Below are positions 22,928 through 33,960 of a DNA stretch of 64,000 bases, piece by piece. This DNA is from Geosiphon pyriformis. Lineage: Eukaryota > Glomeromycota > Glomeromycetes > Archaeosporales > Geosiphonaceae. The position numbers were made by a program, and so were the translations under genes. Under the pieces are notes generated by a model. The model did no database searches, was not told where the DNA came from, and worked only from the letters and a program-made list of their open reading frames with translations. The number at the start of each line of letters is the position of its first letter. The stretch's first letter is position 1. Where the stretch lies: NCBI GenBank assembly GCA_016748015.1, contig JAAOMT010000387.1, forward strand, positions 72,788-136,787, read 5' to 3'.

Positions 22928-23615
22928 TAACCTCCTCCTCAAAACTGAGCTCTGTCAAAGTCCAAGTACTGTCTGTAATTTCCAGATAATAATCCAAAAT
23001 TATTGAAGAAATTTGGTCTGAAAATTGTTGAAATTTCAGTTCTGTAAGCTTTCCAATGTATTGAATCTTCAAAGGTTGTAAAATTGGGTTTTGTAGGACG
23101 TTTTTACAGGTGTGGAATAGATCATAAAATCTAAGAGCAGCTTTTAGTTTATAATGACTGTTTGTAAGTCCAGCTGTTGTCTTGAATTTGTTGTGGAGTT
23201 GTTTCTGAATAGCTTCTTTTGTGAGGTTTGCTGCTGTAAGCTCCCGTTTTCATTCATGAAGTGTTTTTCCAATGTAGAAATATCTATATATTGGAGTATA
23301 GTTGTAGTTTTCTTCATTAAGACACAGTTGAAGTTTTTGTTGAATAGTAGTATTTGGTGGAATACTAATAAAAGTGAGTATTAAGTTTTCTCTTAAAGCA
23401 AGCTTTAAAAGTTCTGACAGGTGAATTCCAGAATAACTTCTTGTGTTCTTCTTATATGGGTGATATTTTCGTGAATTTGGGGCTAAATTTGTAACTACTT
23501 CTGTTTGGGTATAATTAATGTGGTTTCCAGTAACAGTAATAGATAATTTGGGTATTGTTTTTAAAGCTAACATTAGTTTTTGGGATAATTGCTGAATGTT
23601 TTGAGGAATAGTCAT
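22896..23615 (-). pseudogene. Gy1 ORF3, unknown protein in env position
   Basis: A separate frame of 240 codons downstream of integrase on the same strand, starting MTIPQNIQQLSQKLM and ending 32 bases inside the 3' LTR (stop 22896-22898). One nonsense codon (TGA near 23250) sits where Gy2 has Arg (CGA to TGA). I do not recognise the protein. It is basic and Leu/Gln/Tyr-rich, with conserved blocks NYTPIYRYFYIGKTL, EAIQKQLHNKFKT, FYDLFHTC.NVLQNPILQP, IQYIGKLTELKFQQFSDQIS and TDSTWTLTE.SFEEEV. I see no signal peptide, transmembrane helix or furin site, so a true envelope is unlikely. Gy2 keeps it along its whole length, which argues that it was under selection. Confidence 0.8.
22928..22945 (-). 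other. Gy1 polypurine tract
   Basis: On the - strand TTGAGGAGGAGGTTA directly precedes the 3' LTR: the purine run that primes plus-strand DNA synthesis. It also encodes the Glu-Glu-Glu-Val near the end of ORF3. Confidence 0.75.
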
Positions 23616-23737
23616 TATAAGAGATTTGAAAATAAAAGAAATTTATTTTTGATGTATGGGTTTTTATGTTATTTTTGCTTTGTTTTTGTAAGATTGTTTC
23701 TAAATTATAAGGAGATAACTATAATAATAAATTTAAG

Positions 23738-26700
23738 TTAAGTGTTCAAGTTGGGAGATTGTTCAATGACAACTATTAGTTCTAAATTTTGGGGAATATC
23801 TTCGGGATTGATTAAAGGGGAATGTGTACCAATTTGTGGAATTAATAGTTCAGAATTGTTTCTGAAATTATAGTGTTTCAAATGATCTCCATGTGCAACT
23901 TTTGCTAGGATTTTGTCATTATGTCTTAGCTTGTATGATCTATTGCCTAGGACTTCATGGATAAAAAATGGTCCATCCCATTTATTTTCAAATTTTTCAC
24001 TCCATTGTTTTTCAGCTTTAGTTCTGTGTAAGAAAACTTTGTTTCCGATTTTAAATTCATTGGTAACTGGAGGCAATTTGTTGTCATGCCATTCTTTTTG
24101 TTGAGCTTGAGAGTGTTTAATATGGATGGCTGCTATTCATTGTTTTCCTTTCAATGTGCTAAGCAGAGTATAGGCTCTTTGTTGTAGTGTTTTCTGAAAG
24201 TTGTCTTTATTAATTGGTTGTACTGAATATGTTTCCATTGTGAAACTAATTGGTAATGTTGCTGTCCTTCCGTAGGTTAGATCAAATGATGTGTGTTTTG
24301 TGGTATCTTGTTTTAGTGTTCTATATGCTAATAACACTGATAGAATAAAGAGATCCTATTTTTGCTCAAAATCCATTGAGACTTTGGCTAATAATTCACA
24401 CAATGTTCTGTTGAAATGTTCTACAAGTTTATTTGTTTGTGGATGGTAGGGCGAAGATAATGGTCTCTTAACATTAAATTGTTCACAAATTTCCTGGATT
24501 AAATTGTTCATGAAATGTGTTCCTTAATCAGATAAAAGTTCTATTGGGCATCCATGTTTACAAATGATGTCTTCATAGATAAAGTTTGCTACTGATTTTG
24601 CATCTGCTCATTGAATGGCTCTGGCTTCAGGCCATTTGGTGAGATAGTCTACAGCTACTGCAATATAACGGTTTCCTTGGTTTGTGATAGGTAGTGATCT
24701 GACTAAATCGATACCAATTCGGTCAAAAGGCTGTCCAACTTTAATTGGGTTTAAAGGTTCTGTAGGGCAAGTTCCTTCTTTTCTTTGACAACTATCACAA
24801 GATTTAACATATTCATAAATGTCTTTTCTCATTCAAGGCCAAAAGTAATATTCTAGTGTTCTCTGAGTGGTGCTGTCTTTTCCTAGGTGTGCTGATGAAA
24901 GGTCTGAATACATGTTATATAAAATAGTTTTTTTTTTATGTTCTTGTATTAATCTGAGCGGATTGTCTGGGTTTTTGAAGTTTCAATAATAGATCATGTT
25001 ATTGTGTAAGAGGTATTGTCTGGCTTGTTGTTGTAACCAATGTTTTTCATCTGGGGACCAATCTGTTGGGATTGTTAATGTCTCCAAATATTGTTTAAGA
25101 TTGTTGTAGTTTTCGGGGTTTATTGTTTGTTGTTTTGTTGTTAATTCAAATGGGTGTTGGTTCTGTATTCTAATCTTGTCTCATTCTTGAGAGACATCAA
25201 TGTTGGTGTGAAGTTTTCTTGGTTTGTGGTGTACAGTGTATTGATAGTTGGCTAAAAATCCTGTCCATCAGGTTTGTTTTGCATTCAGTTGGGTGTTTTT
25301 GTTCTGAAGCCATTTGAGTCTAATATTATCAATGATAATATCAAATTCTTTGGGTCTGAGGTAAAAGTTGAAGTGATGTAGGGCCCAAATTATGGCTGCT
25401 GTTTCTAGTTCTGTGGCAGAGTAGTTTTTCTCAGCTGGTTTTAATGTTCTGCTAGCATAAGCAATTACTTGCTCATTTCCATTGTTATCTAATTATGATA
25501 AGATGGCACCAAAGGCAGTATAAGAAGTATCTGTAGCTAGTCAAAATTGGTTACTAAAGTTTGAGTAGGCAAGAATTGGAGCTGTTGTCAGCTTTTTCTT
25601 GAGAATTTCAAAAGCTTTTTGGCATTTTTCTATCTATTTGTATTCGATGTTTTTAGTAATGAGCTGGTTGAAGGGTTTTGTGATTTCTAAGAATCCTTTG
25701 ATGAATTTTTGATAATAGGAAGCTAATCCAATAAATCCTCTCAATTCTGTGGTATTTTGTGAAGTCTTGAAGTTCTTAACAGTGCTGATTTTTCTGGGGT
25801 CTGGTTTAATTCTATCTTTGCTTACAATGTGGCCAAGAAAGGCCAAACTCGTTTTTCCGAAATAGCATTTTTCGATGTTCAGTTTCAATTCTGCTTTCTG
25901 TAATCATTGAAAAACTTCTTGCAGGTGTGTTAAGTGTAATTCAAAAGATAGTGAATAAACATTAGTATCATTGAGATAGACAACTACTGATTTCCAAAGA
26001 AGGCCTTTGTAAACAACATCCATGAGTCTTTGGAATGTTGTTGGTGTATTGTATAATCCGAAAGGCATTATGTTGAACTCATAGTTTCTTTCTTAAGTGG
26101 TAAATGCTGTTTTGGAGCAATCTTTGGGATCTATGGCAACTTGCCAGTATTCACTCTCTAAATCTAATGTCGAAAAGTATTTGGATTTTCCAAGGGCATC
26201 CAACATATTATTAATTCAGGAAAGGGGGTAGGCATCTCCAATGGTAACACTGTTGAGTTGTCGATAATCAACACAAAATCGTATCTTTCCATTTTTCTTT
26301 TTAACTAAGACCACCAGTGAGGCCCATGGACTCATTGATGATTAAATAAGCTCATTGTTGAGCATCCATTGTACTTCTTTGCGAATAAATTGGTGACTTT
26401 CTGGAGCAACTCAGTAGGCTTGCTGTCATCTTGGTTTGGCATCTTCTGTATAGATTTGGTGTTGAACCAAATCAGTTCTTCCTAGGTCATTGTTGTTTTC
26501 AGCAAAGATATTGGCAAATTCTACAATTAGCTCTTTGAGCTGGCTCCGTTGTTGTGGTTCAAGTTGTTCCATGTTGATTCGAGATAGTTTTTCCATGACA
26601 ACATGGTAGTTTTCAGAGCTGAGATTTGGATTGATTTTTGGTAGTGAATGTCCAATAATTTCAGAGAAATCAGGGACTGTTTGGGGTAATTCTTGTTGAA

Positions 26701-29700
26701 AAATATTACTATGAATAACTCTAATTTCTAAGTTATTTAATAAAACTATGGGGTAATTATTGGGGTTGTAAAAAATAACTCAGACTTTCTTTGTTCCTTC
26801 TGGGATGTAAATATTTGGGATTGAGATATTATGTTCCAAGCAAATTCGTTCATTAGACTCAAAAATTTGTTGTGTGGTCATTGGCTTTTTACAAGTGTAA
26901 ATTTCAGAGTGTTCTCCAAAGAGTGAAATAGTAATTGGTTGTGGAAATTGTAGAATCTGGTAAGATTCTTTCTGTTCATTGAGGGCTATGTTTACTGGAA
27001 CTGTAAATCGTCCAGTTGAACCAAAACCTTGGGTTTTTCTTTCACTTTTTCTCAATAGTTTTTTTTGATTGACTAATTGTAAACCCGAAATGTTAATTAA
27101 GGGTAAATAAATGGCTTGGGCAATTTTTTCAGCATGTTCAATCTGAAAAAGTTTATCAGTTTCATTTTGTAACATGATTGTAATGTCTCCTGTATATCCA
27201 GCATCTATGATTCCTCCTCTAACATTGATTTCTGTGCTTGCCAATAATGATCATGAAGTGATTTGGACCATTGCTCTTGGTGGGATTTTGAGGGCAACTT
27301 TGAAATTGATTTTGGTAAGGGAATTTGGTTGAAAAACCAAAGTGTCTTTTTCTGGATATCGTAGATCATATCCAGCATCAATTTCATGTGCTTTTTCCAG
27401 TTTTATTCCTTGTCCATTGTTGTTGAAGTATTTGAGTTGTAAAGCAGACTGATTTTTGATGAGGTAGATAGGTGTTGTTTCAATTTCTTCTGTTGTTTCA
27501 GATTCTCTGAATTCAATTTCGTATTTATTGCTTTTACTGAGCAATGGAATGCTAAGAGTGTAGCATTCAGGACACCATTGTTCATCACATGGCATTATAC
27601 ACTCCTCACATAATTTAATGTTCATTTGCTTTAATTGTTAAATTTGAGCTTCTTGGGTCAGGTAGATGTGACTTGCAATTTGGTAGTATATTTCTACTTC
27701 ATCTTCATAATCGAATCCAGCTAATTCCAATGTATATTCAATATATTCAGCTTCCTTCATTTGAAGGACATCTTTTTTGGTTCCTCTATTAATTAAAACC
27801 ATGACAAGTTTGTAGATCATTTCGGCATTATGGGGGTAGTGATAGAGTTTGCTGAGGGTGCTGTTATATGTGACATTGAAAGGTGTTCCACGTTTTACTT
27901 TTTCTGCAATAGAAAGAGCATATTGACAAGTTTGATCACAGACTCCTCCTCTAAATGCAACATCAATCCAGTTACATTCATTGGGAAGCTGCTTTTCACA
28001 AGTAAAACAGGGTGTTCCATCTCATTTTCCACTTCTTTTAATCAAGTGGCCCCATTGTTCTCAATGGCAGGTCTTACAATAGTAGCAGATGTGACTTTCA
28101 TATTCTTTTTTAGGTAAAATACAAGCTCCCATTGACGATAGTTTTTTGTGGCAGTCTTTATATTTAAGGGGAATATAGGGGCATTGTTTCCTTGGTTCAG
28201 GCTTTGAGTAAGGAATATTCCATCCAGGAGTTTCAGGTTCAGAGTATGGAATAAAATGTTCTTGTTCAGTCTCCTCAGCCCAATTGGATGTTGATTCAAG
28301 AGCCATGAATGTTTTAATTATTGGTTTTTCTTCTTCTGGTTTGAATTCAAAAGCTGGGGCTTTTTCGGAGCATTTGTTGAATGTACCACAAGTGGCAGGT
28401 ACTTGGACATATTGTCCTTAGTAAGAGATTTGTAATTCTTGGGTTTTCCAGTCTAATTTCATATTGGTTTTTTGAAGCCAGTCATTTCCGACAAGAGCTT
28501 GATACTGAGGAGCATTCATTACAAGAACTTTGACTGAAATGGTGATTCCATTAAGAGTGAATGGAAAATTGTCAATTTCTTCTACTGGAGTCTTTTTTAT
28601 GTTATTGGCAGTAATGATTACTGTTTGAGCTGGTCAGTCGACATTTTTCTTTAACTGTTGTATTAACTGGTAGGTGATGATGCTTTCAGCAGATCCACTG
28701 TCTAGGATTAAGTGAATTGTCTTTCCTTCGACTTCTACTTTAGTGTACATAGCAGTGATTGCTTTTTGTTCATTGGTGGCTGCATTGCTAAGCAGGAATG
28801 GTGACTCATTTGCTTTGAACTCAAAAGAGAATATATCTGAAAGGTTGGCGTTTTCAGCAATTCTGGCTGGTGAGATTGTAGTAGGAATATAGGAAGGGTT
28901 TTGTTGTTGTGCTGCAGCTCTACCTTCCGAGAGTGCAGTATGGTGAAAATCCTGTTCTTCAGGTATTGTAAGATAGCTAGGTTGAGTATGATAATGAGTG
29001 GGTCTTGGCTGAGCTGGATTTCAGGAAACTAATTGGTTATTTGGATTGATTCTGTTGTTGTTTGTTGCAAATTGGTTTTGTGATGCAAATTGGTTTTGTT
29101 GAACCAATCTTCGAGCAGGTACTTGGTAATGTTGAATGGGCTGTGGAGCAGGTTGATAGTAGTCAGTTTGATATTGTGGTCTTGGTGGATAGTAAGCTGG
29201 TAGTAGTGGTGGTTGGTAATAAAATTGTTGTGGCAAAGAGTAATGTTGATTACTCCTATTCTGTTGGTCTCGTTGTAGCTTCTTGCAATCTCTTTTCCAG
29301 TGGCCAGAAATTCCACAGTAATGACAATTCTGAGGCTGGTTATTAGAGGATGATGTGAAGTTGTTTTGATTCCGTCTTTGGGGTGGTTGATATCTTTGGG
29401 GTTGCTGTTGTTGTTGGTTGGTGAAATAGTTTTTGACTTTCTTTGTGAGTTGGTCAATTTTCTCTTCAGCTGCTGAGCTGGTCTCTCCAATAGCTAAGTT
29501 CATGAGTTTTGTACAATTGGCTTCTTCTATGGCCATTTCATATCTCTTTGCATGCTGAATGGCAGAGTTTAAATCTTCTGGGGCATGTGGGCAAACCTTT
29601 TTAATCAGTTTATCCTTTAAACCAGTGATAAATTGATCCAAGATTTGAGCATCAGAATAATAATCATTAGTTTCAAGTTGGCAAATTTGTTTGAAAAGTT

Positions 29701-30763
29701 TGTTGAATTTTCCAATATAAGTTATGACAGATTTGGAGGGTTCTTGTTTGATATTGTGAAAACAATTTTGAAGTGTGATTGAGGTGTTGTTATCGGTAAA
29801 TTGTTCTAAGAAGGCAGTTTTGAAAGCTGTCCAATCATTAAAAGGGGTGGTCAAGTTTTTGAACCATTTGCCTGCTGTTTCTTTGAGAAAGTAGAGAATT
29901 GTTCTTAACATTCTGGCAGCATTCCATCCATTTGCATTTCCAGCTTTAGTAACTTGGTCAAGATATTCTTGGGAACTGGTTTCAATGTCTTTTTCATTAA
30001 ATTCAGGGATTTTTGTGATGTATGGTGTCATTTTATTTTCTTCGTTTTCACTGTTTATTGATTCTTCTTTAGATATTTCAGAATCATTTTCTTTGTTTGC
30101 TGCTGTCTCAGAGTGTTCACTTTGATTTTCAGCTAGAAAGTCAAGAAAATTGGAACTAGTTTGAAGGGATTCTTGTTGTCTGGTGGGACTTCTGGGTAAT
30201 GTAAAATCTTCTAGTCTTGCAAATCGATTTAAGGGTGAGTTAGGTGTTTGTGCTTGTGCAAGTGAAGCTGGAAAAGATGTGATAGTAAGTAGAAGTTTTG
30301 AACTGGTTCCTTGTTCAGGTGTTTGTAAGTGTTTGGCAGTTGTTTTTGGTAGTATTGGAGTATTTGGAGTGGTTTTTGAGTATTGTTTCAATTTTTGTTT
30401 GTCTTTGTTGCTTGTTTCTGTCTCTGATTCAAAATCAATAAAGTATTGAGACTGCACTAGATATGTTTCTTCACAGTACTTGATAATGTTAAAATTAAGT
30501 TCTTGAAAGTAAGTGGCAAGTGTTTCACTGTTAAGATCTTTAGTTCTCAACTGTGAATAGTGTACTAAATTATTGTAAAGGTTGCTTCTAACTTCTGAGA
30601 TATTGTAATTTCCAAAAAGATAACTGTTGATGCAGTTTTCAATGTATTGGTATACTGATTTCTTGACAACTTCAATTCCGTCTGAAATGTTGAATCTTTG
30701 CTTGCAGTAGGTGTAAATTGACTGGTAATACTTTAGAGTTGTTGTGTCTGGTGTGGTTGCCAC
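23738..30763 (-). pseudogene. Gy1 gag-pol, single 2341-codon frame with stops
   Basis: One frame without shifts from ATG 30763 (MATTPDTTTLKYYQ, 46 bases inside the 5' LTR) to TAA 23738. Order with approximate residues: gag 1-470; CCHC knuckle CHYCGISGHWKRDC near 475; Gln/Tyr/Pro-rich tail; protease LILDSGSAESIITY near 690; Cys-rich unknown region about 870-1080; dUTPase about 1120-1250; RT about 1390-1650 with YLND for YLDD near 1596; RNase H; integrase zinc region (AHLG, CDSCQR near 1990) and core Asp/Asp/Glu (GIDLV, LLSD, LVEHFNR); a GPF motif (WDGPFFIHEVLG) near 2265. No chromodomain seen. Nonsense codons (such as TGA after residue 580) match CGA, CAA, CAG or TGG in Gy2. Non-functional. 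Confidence 0.9.
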
Positions 30764-30790
30764 TTTGAAGTTGTTTTTGCTGTGTTGTTT

Positions 30791-30808
30791 TTGTGAGAGA
30801 GCACTAAA
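30791..30808 (-). other. Gy1 primer-binding site, mutated
   Basis: Directly inside the 5' LTR the - strand reads TTTAGTGCTCTCTCACAA. Gy2 has TTTGGTGCTCTTCCACAG at the same place, where TGG would pair with a tRNA CCA end. The G-to-A change in Gy1 fits the general mutation pattern. Confidence 0.6.
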
Positions 30809-31786
30809 TGTTACTGGAGGTTTTTGGTCTCTTCTTAGCTCTTGTATGTTTGTTGTAATGCTGTTAACTTACGACTATGGGAAGTGTTTGAACCTCCAAT
30901 AACTGAATTTTTATCTTCAAATTATCTCCTATAATTTGAACTACTGGGCTTATAAGTGGAATGGCCAATTCTGTGCCAGTTGCTTTGTGTAGTTACATTG
31001 TAGTAAATGTCAACTCTTTCCCAAGAATTGCTCATCTGAAAGCTCACTAAAAATGTGTAGTTATTTTGCTGTGAAAGTCAACTCTTCAACAGGAATCTTG
31101 TCTGTAGGCTACCCTAATAATTATAATAAGAAAATAAAAGAAAAAAAATAAAAGAAATGTAAAAGAAATAGAATTCTGTCAAGGGAAACGTTTTCTATTC
31201 AGGCCTGGAGTCACTAACAGTTTACTGAAATTGGTAGCTAATCAATTTCAAAATGTTAGTTGGGTTTTGGGGATTTTTCAAGTGCAATAATTAAAGAATT
31301 TGGTTTTTCAAATTATTTGATATTTATTTCATTTTTGTGTGTAAAGAATAATTGTTAAATCTGAAGTAAGATATATTTTCTTGAAAAGAGAAGCTCTTCT
31401 TTTATACAACTTGTTGTAACACTATTTTATGAACTTGAACTTTGCTCTTTTCTACAATTTTGCTGAACTAAAGATACATTTCGGCAAATTACAAGTTATT
31501 TCTGCAAACTATTAGATATTTTGGTAAACTATCAATTATTTCAGCAAATTTCTACAAATTTCGGCAAACTTTTGAATGTTACATATTTCGGGGTATTGCA
31601 TAATTGATCATTGCAATTAGGTTACATTTGTGTTATGTACAAATTGGGTTATTAATTAAATGATAATTTCGGATATTTTGCTAATGTAATAAGTGATAAT
31701 TTGAAACGATAATATATGCTAATTAATAATAGGAATTATAAAGATAATTTCATGCTAAATAATATTTTTAATTTCGTTTGGTAACA
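30809..31786 (-). repeat. Gy1 5' LTR
   Basis: 978 bases, TGTTACTGG...GGTAACA on the + strand. TATAAAAG on the - strand is at 31399-31406, preceding a GAAGAGCTTCTC near-palindrome. The repeat cluster with TTCGGCAAA/TTCAGCAAA units lies at about 31460-31570. Transcription of Gy1 would start here and run leftward. Confidence 0.93.
31399..31406 (-). promoter_or_regulatory. Gy1 LTR TATA box
   Basis: TATAAAAG on the - strand, same position as in the solo LTR and in Gy2. Probable core promoter of the element. Confidence 0.65.
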
Positions 31787-33824
31787 ATGGTAAACAATTT
31801 TTTTACTTGGTTTTAGCTGTCTTGTAGCCTATAATTAACTATCAAACACAATTTAGTTTTGTTTCTTTAAGTGTATGCTACAAATAAGATGTGATGATCA
31901 AAAAAAGCTTAGAGCCAAGACTGGTTTGCCACATGATTTTCTCAGTAAGGTTTTGTACCATCTATTTTTGTATGAGTTGAAACCCTTTGAACAAGTTCAA
32001 TCTGAAAGAAAACTTGCTTTATTGATCTTTTTCTCTAACACTTATGAATCTACAAGTTATAAAGTAATCTTTTATGAATTCTTCGCAATTTTCTGTCAAG
32101 TTACATATTAGTTCAGTAAACAATTTTTTAGCTGGAGTGGTGAAAATTCTTTTGGACAATAAACTATCTTTGGCAAACAATTTGCCTAGTGCTTTTTGTG
32201 AGTCTAATAGATTTTTAATGTTTAGTATCTTGGGTCAGCCTTTGTATTTTACCTCTGTTCTTTCATTAAAGTGGTTTGGCATTGCATTTGGTGATAGACT
32301 TTTGGACAAAAAAAAGAATGTAATGGATTGGAAAACATTTCAGTGGTAGAAAAAATTGGACTTAAGGGGCCCTGTGCTTTTTGGTTTACTTTAGCATTTG
32401 AGTTTATGATCAAGTTTACTTCTTTGGAGGGTGAGACTGCTGCTATTCCTAGGGTGCCTGTATTGAATGTTTTAGAATCTAAGAGATTCTCTAATATTTG
32501 TGATGGTCTGCTGGAGATTTGGTCCAGTTGTATTAAAGTTTTTACAGATAGATTCCTAAAAAATGCTGATTTTATTGAGATAACTGGTAGTACAGCTGTT
32601 TACTTTTTAGTTGTGAATATGAGTATTGGGATTAAGGTGGCTGGGCTTCTGTCTTCTACTCTGACTAAGTTGCAAACTGTTGTTTTGGCTTTGGAGTGTG
32701 TTCTGTCTTTGTGTTCTGTGATTGTGTACTCAGACAGCCAGTCTGCTATTAATGTCTGCATATCTGAAACTTTTTTCTCTGTGTCTGACTTCTATAATCA
32801 GTGTTGAATTAAGTGATTGCACATAGTCAATCTTCTTAAAAATAAAAACATTTCTGCTAAATGGGTGAAAGTTAAAGGATACTTTGGAGTACCTGGTAAT
32901 GTTAGGACTGATGTATTGGCTAATGAATCCATTTTTTCACCTCTTTTTTTGCCAGTTGGAATTTGGGAAAGATTTTTGGTTGCTGAGAATACTGTAATAT
33001 CTAGCAATACTTGTCATTTTGTTCACAATCAATACTGGTTTATTTGTCATGCTCATTAGAAGACTGGTCTCAGTTTTAATATAGTTCCAGATGCTATAAT
33101 TAAGGAAATAGATTGGAATACCACTTCAAGGATTTGGCACTTTGATTCACATATGCTTACTGAATTTACGAGTAGAAAGTTGGCCAATTTGCACACATAT
33201 TTAATAAAATCTGTATATAGGCAGCTGCCAGTTGCAGTCAGAAAAAGACTTTACAATAAAAGTTATCTTGGGGTGCTGTGCCTGCTTTGTAGTAAGATGA
33301 AGTTGTCTGACCATGCTTTCACTTATTTTAGTGACTCTTGTCTCCATGAAGACATTTTGGTTGAAGCTGCTAAGAAATGAATGTTATTGTCTGGTCTTTT
33401 GTGTTTGTCTATCTCTATTATTTTATGGTCACTTTTAATGTGTTTTTTGGATGTGGGTCTTTACATGGCTATTTGTAAGAGTTTTGTGTTGGAAAATTGG
33501 TATGATAAAGCTGTTGTGGTCTTTAAAGGTAAAGAAAAAACTATATTGGCTTTTGTTAAATTTGTTGGTTTTGTGGTAGAGTTATATTGTACTAAGATGT
33601 GATTTATTAAGTCTAAGCATAGAATAGATATGAAAAAAGCTGGTTTAATCAAGGATAGTAGTGTTGTGTCAGGTTTTTTTTGCTACTTAAAATTGGCACT
33701 ATTAGATAGGATGGTTCATATGCTTAGTGTTATAAACTTTTTTGCTGTTAAGTTTGATAGATATAGATTGTGTCATTTTTTTTCTGGTTTGGGTAGTGAT
33801 ATGTATGTTTATATAGGTATATAG
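31787..33824 (+). pseudogene. LINE-B ORF2, 3' part (RT end, RNase H, zinc finger)
   Basis: Resumes LINE-B ORF2 after Gy1: KQFFYLVLAVL, then TQFSFVSLSVCYK. The RNase H region (about 32528-32960) is worn: FTDRF for the first Asp motif, KLQTVVLALECV with Lys in place of the Glu, SDSQSAINVC, and GNVRTDVLANES. The zinc finger near 33280-33330 reads CLLCSKMKLSDHAFTY, with Tyr for the last Cys. Nonsense codons at 32109, 32349, 32807, 33058, 33380 and 33602 regions and at least one frameshift. The ORF ends with the family C-terminus (FFSGLGSDMYVYIGI) at 33824. Confidence 0.8.
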
Positions 33825-33960
33825 TGTAGTCTTGTTTGGCCCAAGTGACTAACCATATGTAAATAGTGTGTAAACTGCATTTAGTTGGTTCCACTTAATT
33901 TGGTTCTATGTACTAAATAGCAGTTGAATTTTATTCATTAAATCATGTAATAAAAAAACA
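33825..33960 (+). other. LINE-B 3' untranslated region
   Basis: Carries GCCCAAGTGACTAACCATATG, a transition-decayed version of the shared block, then TTCATTAAATCATGTAATAAAAAAAC as tail region. Closest to the 8601-8735 copy. Confidence 0.7.

Larger units (their letters stand above)
21942..31786 (-). mobile_element. Gy1, complete Ty3-like LTR retrotransposon with dUTPase
   Basis: 9845 bases on the - strand: 5' LTR 30809-31786, primer-binding region, gag-pol 30763-23738, ORF3 23615-22896, polypurine tract, 3' LTR 21942-22927. Domain order protease - dUTPase - RT - RNase H - integrase marks it as Ty3/gypsy type (integrase last). Flanks are ATGA (21938-21941) and ATGG (31787-31790), a 4-bp target duplication with one transition. 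The insertion lies in LINE-B ORF2. No frameshift is seen in gag-pol, only nonsense codons; RT catalytic Asp is lost. So it is a recent but dead copy. Confidence 0.93.
17265..33960 (+). mobile_element. LINE-B, full-length LINE split by element Gy1
   Basis: Left part 17265-21941 holds the leader, ORF1 and the ORF2 endonuclease plus most of the RT. Right part 31787-33960 resumes with the rest of ORF2 and the 3' region. Gy1 occupies 21942-31786 between them. The junction falls inside the RT-connected segment that reads LRKAVSDKQ in LINE-A. The copy is more decayed than A, C or D: many nonsense codons and several frameshifts. It resembles LINE-C more than LINE-A. Confidence 0.87.

Noticed and set aside
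22896-23615. ORF3 as a retroviral-type envelope gene
   Set aside because: Only the position fits. I see no signal peptide, transmembrane anchor or cleavage site in either copy.
23738-24100. Chromodomain at the integrase C-terminus (chromovirus)
   Set aside because: The region has a GPF-type motif but the tail (HYNFRNNSELLIPQIG and on) lacks the aromatic chromodomain pattern.
30183-30449. Plus-strand ORF opposite Gy1 gag
   Set aside because: Shadow frame of gag; gag on the - strand is conserved in Gy2.
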